Below the pieces are notes generated by a model. The model did not search any database. It was not told the origin of the DNA and saw only the letters and a program-made list of their open reading frames with translations. From Halegenticoccus soli (GTDB lineage: Archaea > Halobacteriota > Halobacteria > Halobacteriales > Haloferacaceae): a stretch of DNA of 64,000 nucleotides. Where the stretch lies: assembly GCF_002844195.1 (NCBI RefSeq), contig NZ_PEND01000001.1:1-64000 (forward strand), in the 5' to 3' direction. A program made the translations under genes and the position numbers. This document shows positions 48,981-57,898 of this stretch, piece by piece. How positions within the stretch are numbered: the first letter of the stretch is position 1; every line of letters begins with the position of its first letter.

Positions 48981-50086
48981 CGCGCCTTCGCGGCGCGTCC
49001 GAGCTCGTCCGCCGCGCAGATCGCGTCCCTGACGGCCGCCGGCGTCACCTCGAACGGCTCGTTGTGGATCGTCTCGTCCGGATCGCACGCGGCCTCGGCC
49101 ACGGCGTCGAGCTGCTCGTCCGTCGGGTCCTCGAGGCCGATGTCCGCGAGGGTGACCGGCAGGCCGACCGCGAGCGAGAACTCGACGATCTCCGAGACGA
49201 ACGCGTCGTCGCGGCCCTCCAGGACTAACTGCGACAGCGTCCCGACGTTCACTTTCTCCCCGTGGGTCGCGCCGTGGGTCTCCTCCAACTGCGTCAGGCC
49301 GTTGTGGACGGAGTGGGCGGCCGCGAGCCCGCCGCTCTCGAACCCCAGGCCGCTCAGGAGCGTGTTCGCCTCGGTGACGGCCTCGACGCTCTCGGTGACC
49401 GCGTTCGCCTCCACCGCGCGCACGGCCGAGACGGCGTGCTCTCTGAGCGTCGTGTACGCGAGCTTCGCGATGCTGCGCGCCGCGCGGGTCGGCCGATCGC
49501 CGAAGACGTTCCGGCCGCCCGATCGGTAGGTCGCGTCGGCCTCGAACCACGTCGCCAGGGCGTCCGCGACGCCGGACCGGAACAGCCGGGTCGGCGCGCC
49601 CGCGACGACTTCGGTGTCCACGAGCACGAGATCGGGGTGCTCCTCGTAGAACCAGTACTCCTCGAACTCGCCCGCTTCGGTGTAGATGACGGAGAGGCTG
49701 CTCGTCGGCGCGTCCGTCGAGGCGACCGTCGGCATCGACACCATCGCCGTTCCGGTCGCCTCCCGGACCGCCTTCGCGGCGTCAAGAGCCTTGCCGCCTC
49801 CCGCGCCCACGACGACGTCGGCGTCGCGCTCCCGCAGCACCTCGACGAGGCGGTCGATCTCCGCCGTCGACGCCTCCCCCCGGAACGTCTCGGTCGTCGC
49901 CTCGACGTCGTTCGCCCCGAGGCTCTCCGTCGCCCTGTCGCCGACGATGTCGAGCACCACGTCGTCGCCGACGACGAGCGCCGTCTCCCCGAGCGCCGCC
50001 GCGTGCGCGCCGAGGTCGTCGAGCACCCCGCGCCCCTGTACGTAACTGGCCGGTGATTTGAACGTTCGCGTCGTCACGGTGATCAC
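48968..50086 (-). CDS. gldA: Glycerol dehydrogenase
   Basis: 372 residues of the iron-containing alcohol dehydrogenase family. NAD site VVVGAGGGKALDAAKAV (GGG at 96-98) and metal ligands D175 (GVADALATW), H258 (GGLAAAHSVHNGL) and H275 (HGATHGEKV) match glycerol dehydrogenase, which oxidises glycerol to dihydroxyacetone. Sn-glycerol-1-phosphate dehydrogenase is related but differs at these blocks. The first start is GTG at 50086. The stop codon lies in the loop of a 10-bp inverted repeat (48955-48980). Confidence 0.9.
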   Translation of the reverse strand: MITVTTRTFKSPASYVQGRGVLDDLGAHAAALGETALVVGDDVVLDIVGDRATESLGANDVEATTETFRGEASTAEIDRLVEVLRERDADVVVGAGGGKALDAAKAVREATGTAMVSMPTVASTDAPTSSLSVIYTEAGEFEEYWFYEEHPDLVLVDTEVVAGAPTRLFRSGVADALATWFEADATYRSGGRNVFGDRPTRAARSIAKLAYTTLREHAVSAVRAVEANAVTESVEAVTEANTLLSGLGFESGGLAAAHSVHNGLTQLEETHGATHGEKVNVGTLSQLVLEGRDDAFVSEIVEFSLAVGLPVTLADIGLEDPTDEQLDAVAEAACDPDETIHNEPFEVTPAAVRDAICAADELGRAAKARDGR

Positions 50087-50457
50087 GGCCGTGCGCCGCG
50101 CACGGCTCGGTTCGACCTTCGACGGCCGACGCCATGAACGCGGTGCTGATTCTCGACGCGTCGGACTCGGCGGTGCAACTCAAGCCCTTCGACGGCTGGT
50201 ACCCCGGCGCGCGGCGAGGGCCCGATACAGCGATCGGACCTCCGGCGCGCCGCGGTCTGCCCGCCGGCGTCGTCTCGACGCCGGTGGTGGGAAAACCGGA
50301 ACCGACGGAGGCGAGGCGTCCGCGGCGGGCGAGGGTCGCCCACGGCCGAAGTCGCGGCCTTGCTTCCTTCGGAGGTCAGTAACCCGCGACTGAAGTCGCG
50401 GACTTCCGCCCCGAACCCCCGCGGGAGGGCCGTGGCGTCGTCGGTTCTCCGGGGGAA
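50087..50457. other. Region between gldA and beta-CASP gene
   Basis: No convincing gene. The left part holds the gldA promoter side. The right part (50340-50410) looks like the end of a decayed IS1341/IS605-type element. Short open frames on the plus strand have no recognisable domain. The 3' side of the leftward beta-CASP gene begins at 50458. Confidence 0.5.
50339..50410 (+). mobile_element. Possible TnpB-type element right-end remnant
   Basis: CCGCGAC-TGAA-GTCGCGG (50384-50401) is a perfect hairpin followed by ACTTCC, and is preceded by a decayed similar hairpin CCACGGC-CGAA-GTCGCGG (50339-50355) and CTTCCTTCGGAGGTCAGTAA. Haloarchaeal IS1341/IS605-type elements end downstream of tnpB with hairpins and text of this kind. 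No tnpB frame remains. The identification is from memory of such ends. Confidence 0.4.
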
Positions 50458-51690
50458 CTAGACGGCGATTTCGTCGCCCGGCTCGGGTGCCGACGCTTCG
50501 AACCCCTCGTCGAGCAGTTCAGCCGCAAACGCCTCACAGCGGTCGCCGTGGTTCACGAGAACCGGGCAGTCTCGATACGCCGCGAGCAAGTCCAGCAACC
50601 CGTCGCGGTCAGCGTGGGCGGAGAAGTCGTATCGCTCGACCTGCGCGCTGACGGGTAGTACCCGCCCGCCGATTTCTGCCCGTCCTCTCTCCAGCAACTC
50701 GCGCCCGGGCGTCCCCTCGACCTGGTACCCCGTCAGCGTGATCTTGTTCGTCGGATTCGACCGAACCTCGGGGATATACGTCATGGCCGGTCCCCCGGAG
50801 AGCATCCCGCTGGTCGTCACGATCACCGTGTTCTGCGCGGCGATGCGTCTCCGCTGCCCGTCCCGGCCGGTGACGAAGCGGGCGTTGGACTTCGCACGCC
50901 GGAGCGCCTCCCCGTCGCGGACGAACTCCGGATGTCGGCGAAGCATCCGTGTCACCCGTTTACCCATGCCGTCGACGTAGCAGTCGACGCCGTTGGCTTC
51001 GCAGATCAGCAGTATCTCCTGTGTCCGACCGATGGCGAACGCCGGAACGACGACGGTGCCGCCCTCCCAGATCGTCGTTCTGACGCTCTCGACGAACCGC
51101 TCTTCGGTGCGCTCGCGACGCTCGTGTTCGACGTCGGAGTAGGTGCTCTCGCAGATGACGACGTCCGCGGGGGGCCGTGCCGTGGACGCCGACACCAGCC
51201 GCTGACTGTCGGTGTGGAAGTCGGCGGTGTAGAAGAGCCGCGTTTCGCCGTCGTCGACGAGGACGTGCGCGCTCCCCGGGATGTGGCCCGCGTTGTAGAA
51301 CGTCACCTCGTGGCCGGCCGCCTCGAACGTCTCTCGGTACCCGTGGGTCTCCGACACCTGGGTGACGCGCCGCACCTCCTCCTCGGTGAACGGGCAGTCG
51401 TAGGTGCCGCCGTGGAGTTTGAGGGTGTCGCGAGCGAGCGTCAGCGCCAGCTCGCGCGTCGGCGGCGTCCAGTGGATCGGCGGACGTCGATCGCCGGAGA
51501 GCAGCGACGGAACTGCGCCGACGTGGTCGAGGTGACCGTGGCTGACGACGACCGCGTCCGGGTCTGGCGCGCCCACCGGAAACTGCGGGGGGTTCCCGGT
51601 CGACATCCCGCAGTCGAGAAGAAGGCGGTCGTTCACGAGGATGGCACTCCGGCCGACCTCGCGAGCGCCGCCGAGAAAGCGAATGTCCAT
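50458..51690 (-). CDS. Beta-CASP metallo-nuclease (archaeal CPSF-like)
   Basis: 410 residues. Metallo-beta-lactamase motif 2 is SHGHLDHVG (His51, His53, Asp55, His56), motif 3 AGHIPGSAH, motif 4 FYTADFH; beta-CASP motifs are CESTYSDVEHERR, YDFSAHADRDGL and VLVNHGDRCEAF. No N-terminal KH domains, so it is closer to the short aCPSF2 class than to aCPSF1. It cuts RNA, as endo- and/or 5' exonuclease, in processing or decay. Cytoplasmic. Confidence 0.92.
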   Translation of the reverse strand: MDIRFLGGAREVGRSAILVNDRLLLDCGMSTGNPPQFPVGAPDPDAVVVSHGHLDHVGAVPSLLSGDRRPPIHWTPPTRELALTLARDTLKLHGGTYDCPFTEEEVRRVTQVSETHGYRETFEAAGHEVTFYNAGHIPGSAHVLVDDGETRLFYTADFHTDSQRLVSASTARPPADVVICESTYSDVEHERRERTEERFVESVRTTIWEGGTVVVPAFAIGRTQEILLICEANGVDCYVDGMGKRVTRMLRRHPEFVRDGEALRRAKSNARFVTGRDGQRRRIAAQNTVIVTTSGMLSGGPAMTYIPEVRSNPTNKITLTGYQVEGTPGRELLERGRAEIGGRVLPVSAQVERYDFSAHADRDGLLDLLAAYRDCPVLVNHGDRCEAFAAELLDEGFEASAPEPGDEIAV

Positions 51691-51810
51691 TCAGCTCTCG
51701 ATAGCCGGGCGCGCCGTTTGTGTTCGTCGCTTTCCTCCCGGCCCGCCCGCTGCGCCCTCCCTCTCGTTTGTTCGTTCGCGCGTAACGCGAGCCGAGCGCC
51801 CCGGGGATTA

Positions 51811-52035
51811 TCACCCCTCGCGCTCCTGTTCGCGCGCCATCTCGAGGGAGAGGAAGAACCCGAAGTACGCCGGAATCCCCGCCACCATGAACAGGTAGTA
51901 CGCCCACCGGGGGCCCTCGACCGCTTCGAAGATCAACGACACCAGCGTCACCCATATCACGGCGAACATCAGGTCGTGGACTATCCCCCGCTTGTTCTCG
52001 CTGACGTGCTCGCGCAGGCGATCCCCGAGGTTCAC
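51811..52035 (-). CDS. Two-TM haloarchaeal membrane protein
   Basis: 74 residues: a basic/acidic N-terminus MNLGDRLREHVSENKRGIVH, helix 1 DLMFAVIWVTLVSLIFEAVE, helix 2 YYLFMVAGIPAYFGFFLSLE, and an acidic tail. Small haloarchaeal family of unknown role. It stands alone between the beta-CASP and USP genes. Confidence 0.75.
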   Translation of the reverse strand: MNLGDRLREHVSENKRGIVHDLMFAVIWVTLVSLIFEAVEGPRWAYYLFMVAGIPAYFGFFLSLEMAREQEREG

Positions 52036-52132
52036 GGCGACGGCACCTCGCCCGCGTTCGCGGCGCTCTGATCGTCCATGAGGGGTCGAACGGGGAGCAG
52101 CTACCTCAGGCTTACGCGAACCGGGGGCGACG

Positions 52133-52597
52133 TCAGTCCCCGGTGCCCGGGTAGTCGACGACCAGTACGGGAATGCTGGTGGATCGGAGCGTCCGCTCGG
52201 TCACGCTGCCGAGCAGCGCGCGCCGGACGCCGGATCGCCCGTGACTCCCCATCACGATCAGGTCGACGTCGTGGTCCTCCGCGTAGTCGGCGATCATCTC
52301 GTGGGGCGTACCGCCCGCGTGGTGCTCGACGACGTCGATCCCGCGTTCCTCGCCCAGCTGTCTGACGTAGCCGGTCGCCGACTCGGCCTTCTCGCGCAGC
52401 TCCGTCATCTGGCCGAACTGCCCCTGGCTGAGACGGTCGACCTGTTCGGGACCGAGCGTGATGCTGACCGCGTTGATGTCGACGACGAACAGCGCGTGTA
52501 TCTCGGCCCCGTACTTCTCGGCGAGGTCGAGCGCGTGGTCTACCGCTGCCTGTGCGACGTTGCTTCCGTCGGTCGGAACGAGTATGCGTTCGTACAT
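52133..52597 (-). CDS. Universal stress protein in symporter operon
   Basis: 154 residues. USP start MYERILVPTDGSNVAQAAVD; ATP motif VMGSHGRSGVRRALLGSVTE fits G-x2-G-x9-G-S; end STSIPVLVVDYPGTGD. The start lies 2 bp after the stop of the symporter gene, so it is the third gene of a DUF4212-symporter-USP operon. USPs are often tied to cation or acid transporters in halophiles; a regulatory link with the symporter is inference. Confidence 0.92.
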   Translation of the reverse strand: MYERILVPTDGSNVAQAAVDHALDLAEKYGAEIHALFVVDINAVSITLGPEQVDRLSQGQFGQMTELREKAESATGYVRQLGEERGIDVVEHHAGGTPHEMIADYAEDHDVDLIVMGSHGRSGVRRALLGSVTERTLRSTSIPVLVVDYPGTGD

Positions 52598-52599
52598 GG

Positions 52600-54315
52600 T
52601 TAGTCGTCCGCTGGGCTCTCGTCCATCTTCCGGGCGACCACGTCCTCGGCGGTCACGTCCCTGGCCATCGGTTCGGGGTTGTGGCACTGCCGGACCATCA
52701 GGACGATCTCCCTGGGCGGGGTCGGGGTGGCCTTGGAGACGGCGACCGTCACGATCATCACGATCGGCATGGCGACCAGCGCCGAGCCGATAGCCGGCAT
52801 CCACGTGGCGAGCGGTTCGATGACGCCGGACTGCCCCTCGGGGACGCTCATGATCCCGAACTGCCCCTCGTTCAGCATCGGAATGAACCAGAGGATCAGT
52901 CCGAGGACCATCCCGGTCAGCGCGCCTTGGCGGTTGGTCTTCTCCCACCAGAGCCCGAGAAAGAACATCGGGAACAGCACGATGGCGGCCAGCGAGAACG
53001 CGTAGGCGACCAGCGCGGCGATCGGCGCCTGGGGGTTCAGCGCGGCCAGGATGACGAGCACGCCGAGCAGGATGATGCTCAGGCGGCCGACGAGGACCTG
53101 CTCCGACTGCGACGCGTCCGGGTTGACGATGTTCGCGTAGATGTCGTGGGAGATGGCCGACGACGCCGCGATGAACAGCCCGGCGACCGTCGCGACCGCC
53201 GCCGCGATCCCGCCCGCCGCGACGAAGCCGACGAACCACGTCGGCAGGTTCCCGGCGAGCTGTGTGGCCAGCACGACGATGACGTCCGCGGCCGCCGAGC
53301 CCATGCCGGGGTCGCCGTAGGTCGGCTGAACGTTCTGAGAGTACAGGGCCGTCCCGAACGCCGCGTACGCGGGAGCGCTCAGGTACAGCAGGCAGATGAA
53401 AAACAGCCCCCAGGTGCACGACCAGCGCGCGATCCGCTCGTTTTCCACCGTGTAGAACCGGACCAGGACGTGCGGCAGGCCGCACGTCCCGAAGATCAGC
53501 GAGAAACACGTCGCAATCCACAGGTAGTAGCTGCCGCCCGCGAAGGGGGCCGAGAACTCCCGCCCCAGTTCGCTGATGAGCCGCCCGTACTCCAGTTGCG
53601 GCAGGATCGTCGAGTAGCCGGCCACGTAGCCGGTCACCCACACCCCGCTCAGGAACGCGGTGATCAGGATGGCGTACTGGAGCGCCATGTTCTTCGTCGC
53701 GCCCAGCATCCCCGACAGCGCGAGGTACCCGATGGTGATCACCATGAAGATGATCATCATCCCCTGGTAGCCGGTCAGGCCCGGGATGTTGGGGTCTCCC
53801 AGAATGTACAGGCCGACCAGTCCCATACCGCGGGCCTGGCCGATCGAGTAGACGTACCCGATGAGAAACGTCGTGATCGCCGCGATGGCGCGCGCCGCGT
53901 CGGAGTTGAAGCGGTCGCCGACGAAGTCCGGCGCGGTGTACTTCCCGAACCGGCGCATCTGCGCGGCCAGGAAGATCAGCAGGATGAAATAGCCCGTCGT
54001 CCAGCCGACGACGAACGCCAGCCCGTACACGCCCGACAGCGCGATTAGGGCCGCCATCCCGAGATAGGACGCCGCCGACATCCAGTTGGCCCCGATGGCC
54101 ATCCCGTTCTCGATATTCCCGATCGACCGCCCGGCGACCCACATGTCGTCGGTGTCGGCGACCTTGAATATGTACCCGACGACGAGGAACGACGTCATCA
54201 TGACGATCACGATGAGCGCGGGCAGGGGCTTGAACGAGATGTCGAGCCCCTCCGGGAGCAGCGCCTGGTCCTGGAGAATGATGTACGGCAGTTGGAGAGC
54301 GGCGGCCGACATCAT
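52600..54315 (-). CDS. Sodium:solute symporter, large subunit (acetate-type, VC_2705 group)
   Basis: 571 residues, about 13 membrane helices. SSS-family marks: DDMWVAGRSIGNIENGMAIG, NWMSAASYLGMAALIALSGV, TAPDFVGDRFNSDAARAIAA, and GLPHVLVRFYTVENERIARW. With the DUF4212 small subunit upstream it forms the two-component symporters thought to take up acetate or other short acids with Na+. The ATG at 54315 overlaps the DUF4212 stop by 4 bp (ATGA); a second ATG follows directly. USP gene next in operon. Confidence 0.92.
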   Translation of the reverse strand: MMSAAALQLPYIILQDQALLPEGLDISFKPLPALIVIVMMTSFLVVGYIFKVADTDDMWVAGRSIGNIENGMAIGANWMSAASYLGMAALIALSGVYGLAFVVGWTTGYFILLIFLAAQMRRFGKYTAPDFVGDRFNSDAARAIAAITTFLIGYVYSIGQARGMGLVGLYILGDPNIPGLTGYQGMMIIFMVITIGYLALSGMLGATKNMALQYAILITAFLSGVWVTGYVAGYSTILPQLEYGRLISELGREFSAPFAGGSYYLWIATCFSLIFGTCGLPHVLVRFYTVENERIARWSCTWGLFFICLLYLSAPAYAAFGTALYSQNVQPTYGDPGMGSAAADVIVVLATQLAGNLPTWFVGFVAAGGIAAAVATVAGLFIAASSAISHDIYANIVNPDASQSEQVLVGRLSIILLGVLVILAALNPQAPIAALVAYAFSLAAIVLFPMFFLGLWWEKTNRQGALTGMVLGLILWFIPMLNEGQFGIMSVPEGQSGVIEPLATWMPAIGSALVAMPIVMIVTVAVSKATPTPPREIVLMVRQCHNPEPMARDVTAEDVVARKMDESPADD

Positions 54316-54776
54316 TCCGTCGCACCTCCGTCGGCCACCGTCGCGTCCTCGCGGCCGCCGCTTTCGACGGCGGAGTGGTCGATCCCGTACTTCGCGTCGA
54401 GTTTGTCGCGCTGGCGGGCGTACCACACCGAGAGCAGGAGCGCACTCGTGGGGCCGCCGATCGCGATCGCGAAGTAGTGAAACGGGAACCCCAGTATCGG
54501 CATCTGCGCGGTCATCAGGTCGGGCGCGATCCGGGTCGCCGTGATCGGTCCGAACGTCGTGAACGACCAGACGATGAACCCGGTCCAGACGATCCGCTGG
54601 TGTTCCCGCATGTACGGGGTGCTGGGCGACAGCAGATTGATCTCCGCGTCGAGGTAGTCGGTCGTCTCGTGTCGGGCCGTGACACCGCCGTCCGTCTCCA
54701 CGTCGTGCGAACCACCCGTGCCCGTTTCCGCGCCGTACGAGTCGCTCGTCGGCTCGCTGGAATCGTCGTCAATCAT
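54312..54776 (-). CDS. DUF4212 small subunit of sodium:solute symporter
   Basis: 154 residues. An acidic, disordered N-terminus (about 45 residues) precedes the DUF4212 core: EINLLSPSTPYMREHQRIVW, helix GFIVWSFTTFGPITATRIAP, and helix YFAIAIGGPTSALLLSVWYA followed by RQRDKLDAKYGI. It is the partner of the symporter whose gene overlaps it. First gene of the operon; the region upstream is 450 bp long. Confidence 0.92.
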   Translation of the reverse strand: MIDDDSSEPTSDSYGAETGTGGSHDVETDGGVTARHETTDYLDAEINLLSPSTPYMREHQRIVWTGFIVWSFTTFGPITATRIAPDLMTAQMPILGFPFHYFAIAIGGPTSALLLSVWYARQRDKLDAKYGIDHSAVESGGREDATVADGGATE

Positions 54777-55225
54777 TTTGATAGGTTGGTCGTGTGGTTG
54801 TCGTCGATCGCCGCGATCCTGTTCTCGCAGATCCTCTCCCGGACGCCGGCGTCCGGGATCGGCGAGAGGCCGCCTGGCTCTCCGTCGTTGCTCCGGTCGA
54901 TAGTCGATCGCGGGAAGGCTGAAAGCGCGGGGGTCAGCGACGTCCTGTTACTGCCCCGACAGGGTCTTCCGCGCTCGTCGATGACCGCCGACGGCTTCCG
55001 GCGGTCCCTGCAGTACCCGGCGACGGAGAGTCGTCTTGGAACCATACCGACGCGTGGTACCGGGCGACAAGGTAAGAAACTAGGGGTTAATGGTTCGGTT
55101 TTCGGAGACGACCGGCGACCAGTTTCGGCGCGCGGTCTGGCACGTCCCGGTAGTATTGTACGCCGCACGAGCGGATAGACCAACGCCCGTGCGATGGGAT
55201 TTCGAACGGTCGACGCCGCGATCGA
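54777..55225. other. Long intergenic region before DUF4212-symporter operon
   Basis: No convincing gene; the one long minus-strand frame (54773-55183) has no domain and shadow-like composition. The AT-rich run around 55070-55095 (minus-strand CCATTAACCCCTAGTTTCTTA) is the best promoter candidate and would give a leader of over 250 nt for the symporter operon. Two GC-rich inverted repeats lie in between (for example ACGCCGGCGT near 54842 and GCCGACGGCTTCCGGCGGTC near 54990). A regulatory leader or small RNA is possible. Confidence 0.4.
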
Positions 55226-56626
55226 CTACGGATCGTCGGCGTCGGCCGACTCGATCCCGCGCCTCGCGCCCCGCGCGTCGTCGGAATCGTCGACCCGCGC
55301 GCCGCCGACCGCCGGCCGGGGAACGTGCCCCGCCTCGTGCAGCGGTCCGCAGAGCGCGTCCTGAACGCCGTGCTCCGCGATCGCGACCGCGGACGGGAAC
55401 GCGCCTTCGCCCGGCCCCGGCTCCGCGGTCGGTGCGGGCGTCGGGCGCACGTCGGGCAGGTAGCGCCACGCGAGCGCCGTCACGAGGAACATGCTCGCGC
55501 CGGAGATCGCCGCGTTGCCGGCGTAGCCGAACGAGACGTAGGCCGCCCCGGCGACGACGCCGCCGACCCCGAACCCGATCTGGCCGATGCCGATGCTGAG
55601 GTTCATCGCGGATCCGCGCTGCTCGCCGGTCACGAGCTCCGTGAGGAGCGCCTGTAGCGGGCTGATCCGGGAAGCGAGAAGCGCCATCGCGAGGAAGAAC
55701 ACCGGGTACGCGAGCCACAGCGACGTGACGACGACCGGCGTGAGGAGGACGACCGCGGTCACCCCGAGCGACGCCCCGACGATGACCGGTTTGCGGCCGA
55801 CCCGATCCGAGAGGCGTCCGGCCCGCGGCCCCGCGAGGACGTTGGCGACGCCGCCGACCAGGAACAGAACGGCGACGGTCGCCGCCGTCGCGCCGCGGCG
55901 CGACTCCAGCCACGTCGGGAGGTAGGCGACGTACGTCGAGACGCCGAGGAAGATGAGCAGGAACATGGCGGAGACGGCGGCGACGTCGGACCGCCGCAGG
56001 AGGCGACCGTAGCCGCCGACGGCCCCGCGCACAGAGAGCCGATCGGACGCGCGCTCGACGTCGGGTTGCGGGACCGCGATCCAGTACAGGAGAAACGAGA
56101 GCGCCGCCGGGATCGTGAACGCCAGAAACGGGGCGCGGAACCCGAACCGGGCGGCCAGGACCGTCCCCGCGGGGACGCCGGCGATCTGGCCCGCCGCCAG
56201 GCCGCTCATGACCCACCCGTTCGCCCAGCCGCGCCGCTCGCGCGGGAAGTAGTCGCCGACGTACGCGACGGCCGCCCCGTTCAGCATCCCGCCGGCCACG
56301 CCGGCGAGCGCCCGCACCGCGAGCAGCGAGGCGAACCCGTCGGCGAAGGCGTGAAGCGCCAGCGCGACGGTCAGCAGCCCGGTTCCGAACCGCAGGACGC
56401 GTCGGCGACCGACGTGGTCCGAGACGGGCCCGGTCAGGAGCGCGAAGACGGCCACCCCGACGGCGTACGCCGTGATCAGCGTCCCGAGGAGCGAGCTCTC
56501 CACCCCGAGCCGCTCCCCGATCCGGGGAAGGATCGGCGCGACGATCATCACCTGGCTCGCGAGCGAGAACACCGTGAGCCAGAGCGTGAACAGGACGACG
56601 TGCGTTTCACCCGACTGCCGATCCAT
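55226..56626 (-). CDS. MFS transporter
   Basis: 466 residues, 12 membrane helices. Motif A is GPVSDHVGRRRVLR in loop 2-3 and GRLSDRVGRKPVI in loop 8-9. The pattern is that of drug or metabolite exporters of the DHA group. After helix 12 (about residue 400) is a 65-residue hydrophilic tail with a Cys (QDALCGPLHEAGHV) and an acidic end. Substrate unknown. The gene is 81 bp downstream of the KARI-like gene, same strand. Confidence 0.9.
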   Translation of the reverse strand: MDRQSGETHVVLFTLWLTVFSLASQVMIVAPILPRIGERLGVESSLLGTLITAYAVGVAVFALLTGPVSDHVGRRRVLRFGTGLLTVALALHAFADGFASLLAVRALAGVAGGMLNGAAVAYVGDYFPRERRGWANGWVMSGLAAGQIAGVPAGTVLAARFGFRAPFLAFTIPAALSFLLYWIAVPQPDVERASDRLSVRGAVGGYGRLLRRSDVAAVSAMFLLIFLGVSTYVAYLPTWLESRRGATAATVAVLFLVGGVANVLAGPRAGRLSDRVGRKPVIVGASLGVTAVVLLTPVVVTSLWLAYPVFFLAMALLASRISPLQALLTELVTGEQRGSAMNLSIGIGQIGFGVGGVVAGAAYVSFGYAGNAAISGASMFLVTALAWRYLPDVRPTPAPTAEPGPGEGAFPSAVAIAEHGVQDALCGPLHEAGHVPRPAVGGARVDDSDDARGARRGIESADADDP

Positions 56627-56707
56627 CGAGCGTCGTACGCGCTCGACGGCGAAATACCCGCGCTCGAACGCCCGGGGCGTCGACCCGCTCGTCGAACCGA
56701 GGGCGAC

Positions 56708-57739
56708 TCACTCCCCGTCGGCGTCGTCCGACAGGTCGAACTCCTCGATCGTCCGCTGCTCGGCGCGGATCATCTCGTGATCCCGGTACTTCCGGTAGAG
56801 GCGCTCGAGCTTCGGGTAGCCGGCGCGCCGCTGGAGCGTCCACTCCGTGGCGAAGCCGCCGTCGTCGATGGCGTCCATCCGCTCGCGCATGAACTCCCGC
56901 AGGGGCTCGCGGTCGAACTCGTCGACGCCGGTCAGCTGGCCGTACTGGCTCGTCATCGAGTGCAGCGGCATCTGCTCGACGAGCCCCGTCGTCGCCGCCT
57001 TCTCGAAGACGTACGCGAGCTCGCGGGAGAGGTACCCCTCCATCAGGACGGCCTCGGGCGGCGCGCCCTCCGCCAGTTCGACCTCCCACTTGGCGATGAG
57101 CGCGTTGGCGACGATCGGAACGAGCCCCTGTTCGGTCAGCAGGTCGAGCTTCGTCTCGGTCTCGAAGTCGACCTTGATGACGCCGGAGCGGGTCGCGCCG
57201 ATGCCGCGGGCGACGGCGAGCGCCACGTCGAGCGCGTCGCCGGTCGCGTCCCGCTCGACCGCGACGAAGGCGGGCGCGCCCCGCCCTTCGAGATACAGCT
57301 CGCGGACCGTCGAGCCGATCATCCGCGGGGCGACCATGATCGCGTCGACGTCCTCCGGCGGCGAGATGAACCCGTAGGTGACGTTGTACCCCGAGGCGAA
57401 GTTGAGTACGTCCCCCGGCTCCAGGTTCGGCTCGACGTGCGCCTCGTACACGTCCGGGGCGACCTCGTCGGGGACGAGCAGGAACACGACGTCGGCCCGC
57501 GAGACCGCCTCGCCGGTCTCGTACACGTCGAAGCCGTCATCCTCGGCGCGGTCCCACGAGGCGTCCTCGCGGTTGCCGACGACGACGTTCTCGACCCCCG
57601 AATCGCGGAGGTTGAGCGCCTGGGAGCGGCCCTGGTTGCCGTACCCGACGACGGCGAGCGTGCGATCGTCGAGGATCGAGAGGTCGGCGTCCGATTCGTC
57701 GTAGACGGTCGAGCCGGCGGCGGAGTCGGCGTCGGACAT
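56708..57739 (-). CDS. Ketol-acid reductoisomerase-like protein (divergent IlvC)
   Basis: 343 residues, the size of class I KARI. Rossmann site TLAVVGYGNQGRSQALNLRD (G32-x-G34-x2-G37) and DVVFLLVPDEVAPDVYE are KARI-like. The C-terminal knotted domain is recognisable (ETETKLDLLTEQG, MEGYLSRELAYVFEKAATTG, MTSQYGQLTG) but differs from the usual ETDLFGEQ-x-x-x-C-G-G block. GGAGGTGGT precedes the ATG at 57739. No ilvBN or leuCD genes are adjacent, so it may be a paralogue with another substrate. Confidence 0.78.
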   Translation of the reverse strand: MSDADSAAGSTVYDESDADLSILDDRTLAVVGYGNQGRSQALNLRDSGVENVVVGNREDASWDRAEDDGFDVYETGEAVSRADVVFLLVPDEVAPDVYEAHVEPNLEPGDVLNFASGYNVTYGFISPPEDVDAIMVAPRMIGSTVRELYLEGRGAPAFVAVERDATGDALDVALAVARGIGATRSGVIKVDFETETKLDLLTEQGLVPIVANALIAKWEVELAEGAPPEAVLMEGYLSRELAYVFEKAATTGLVEQMPLHSMTSQYGQLTGVDEFDREPLREFMRERMDAIDDGGFATEWTLQRRAGYPKLERLYRKYRDHEMIRAEQRTIEEFDLSDDADGE

Positions 57740-57898
57740 ACCACCTCCTGCGGCCGAACGGAGGTTATAGTTTCGCGCCGCGGACACCGAGCGGAGGACG
57801 AAGCCTCGCGGCGCGCTCGAACCTCGAAACGCGTTCGAACCGCGCTCGCCCGTCGGCCGAAAGCGCCTTGCCGATCGACCGACACGTCACGCGGTAGC

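Noticed and set aside
50134-50382. 82-residue frame as a TnpB C-terminal remnant
   Set aside because: I could not match it to the zinc-finger or RuvC parts of TnpB; only the terminal hairpins suggest a transposon end.
54773-55183. 136-residue minus-strand frame upstream of the DUF4212 gene
   Set aside because: No domain, no ribosome site and shadow-like composition; treated as leader sequence.
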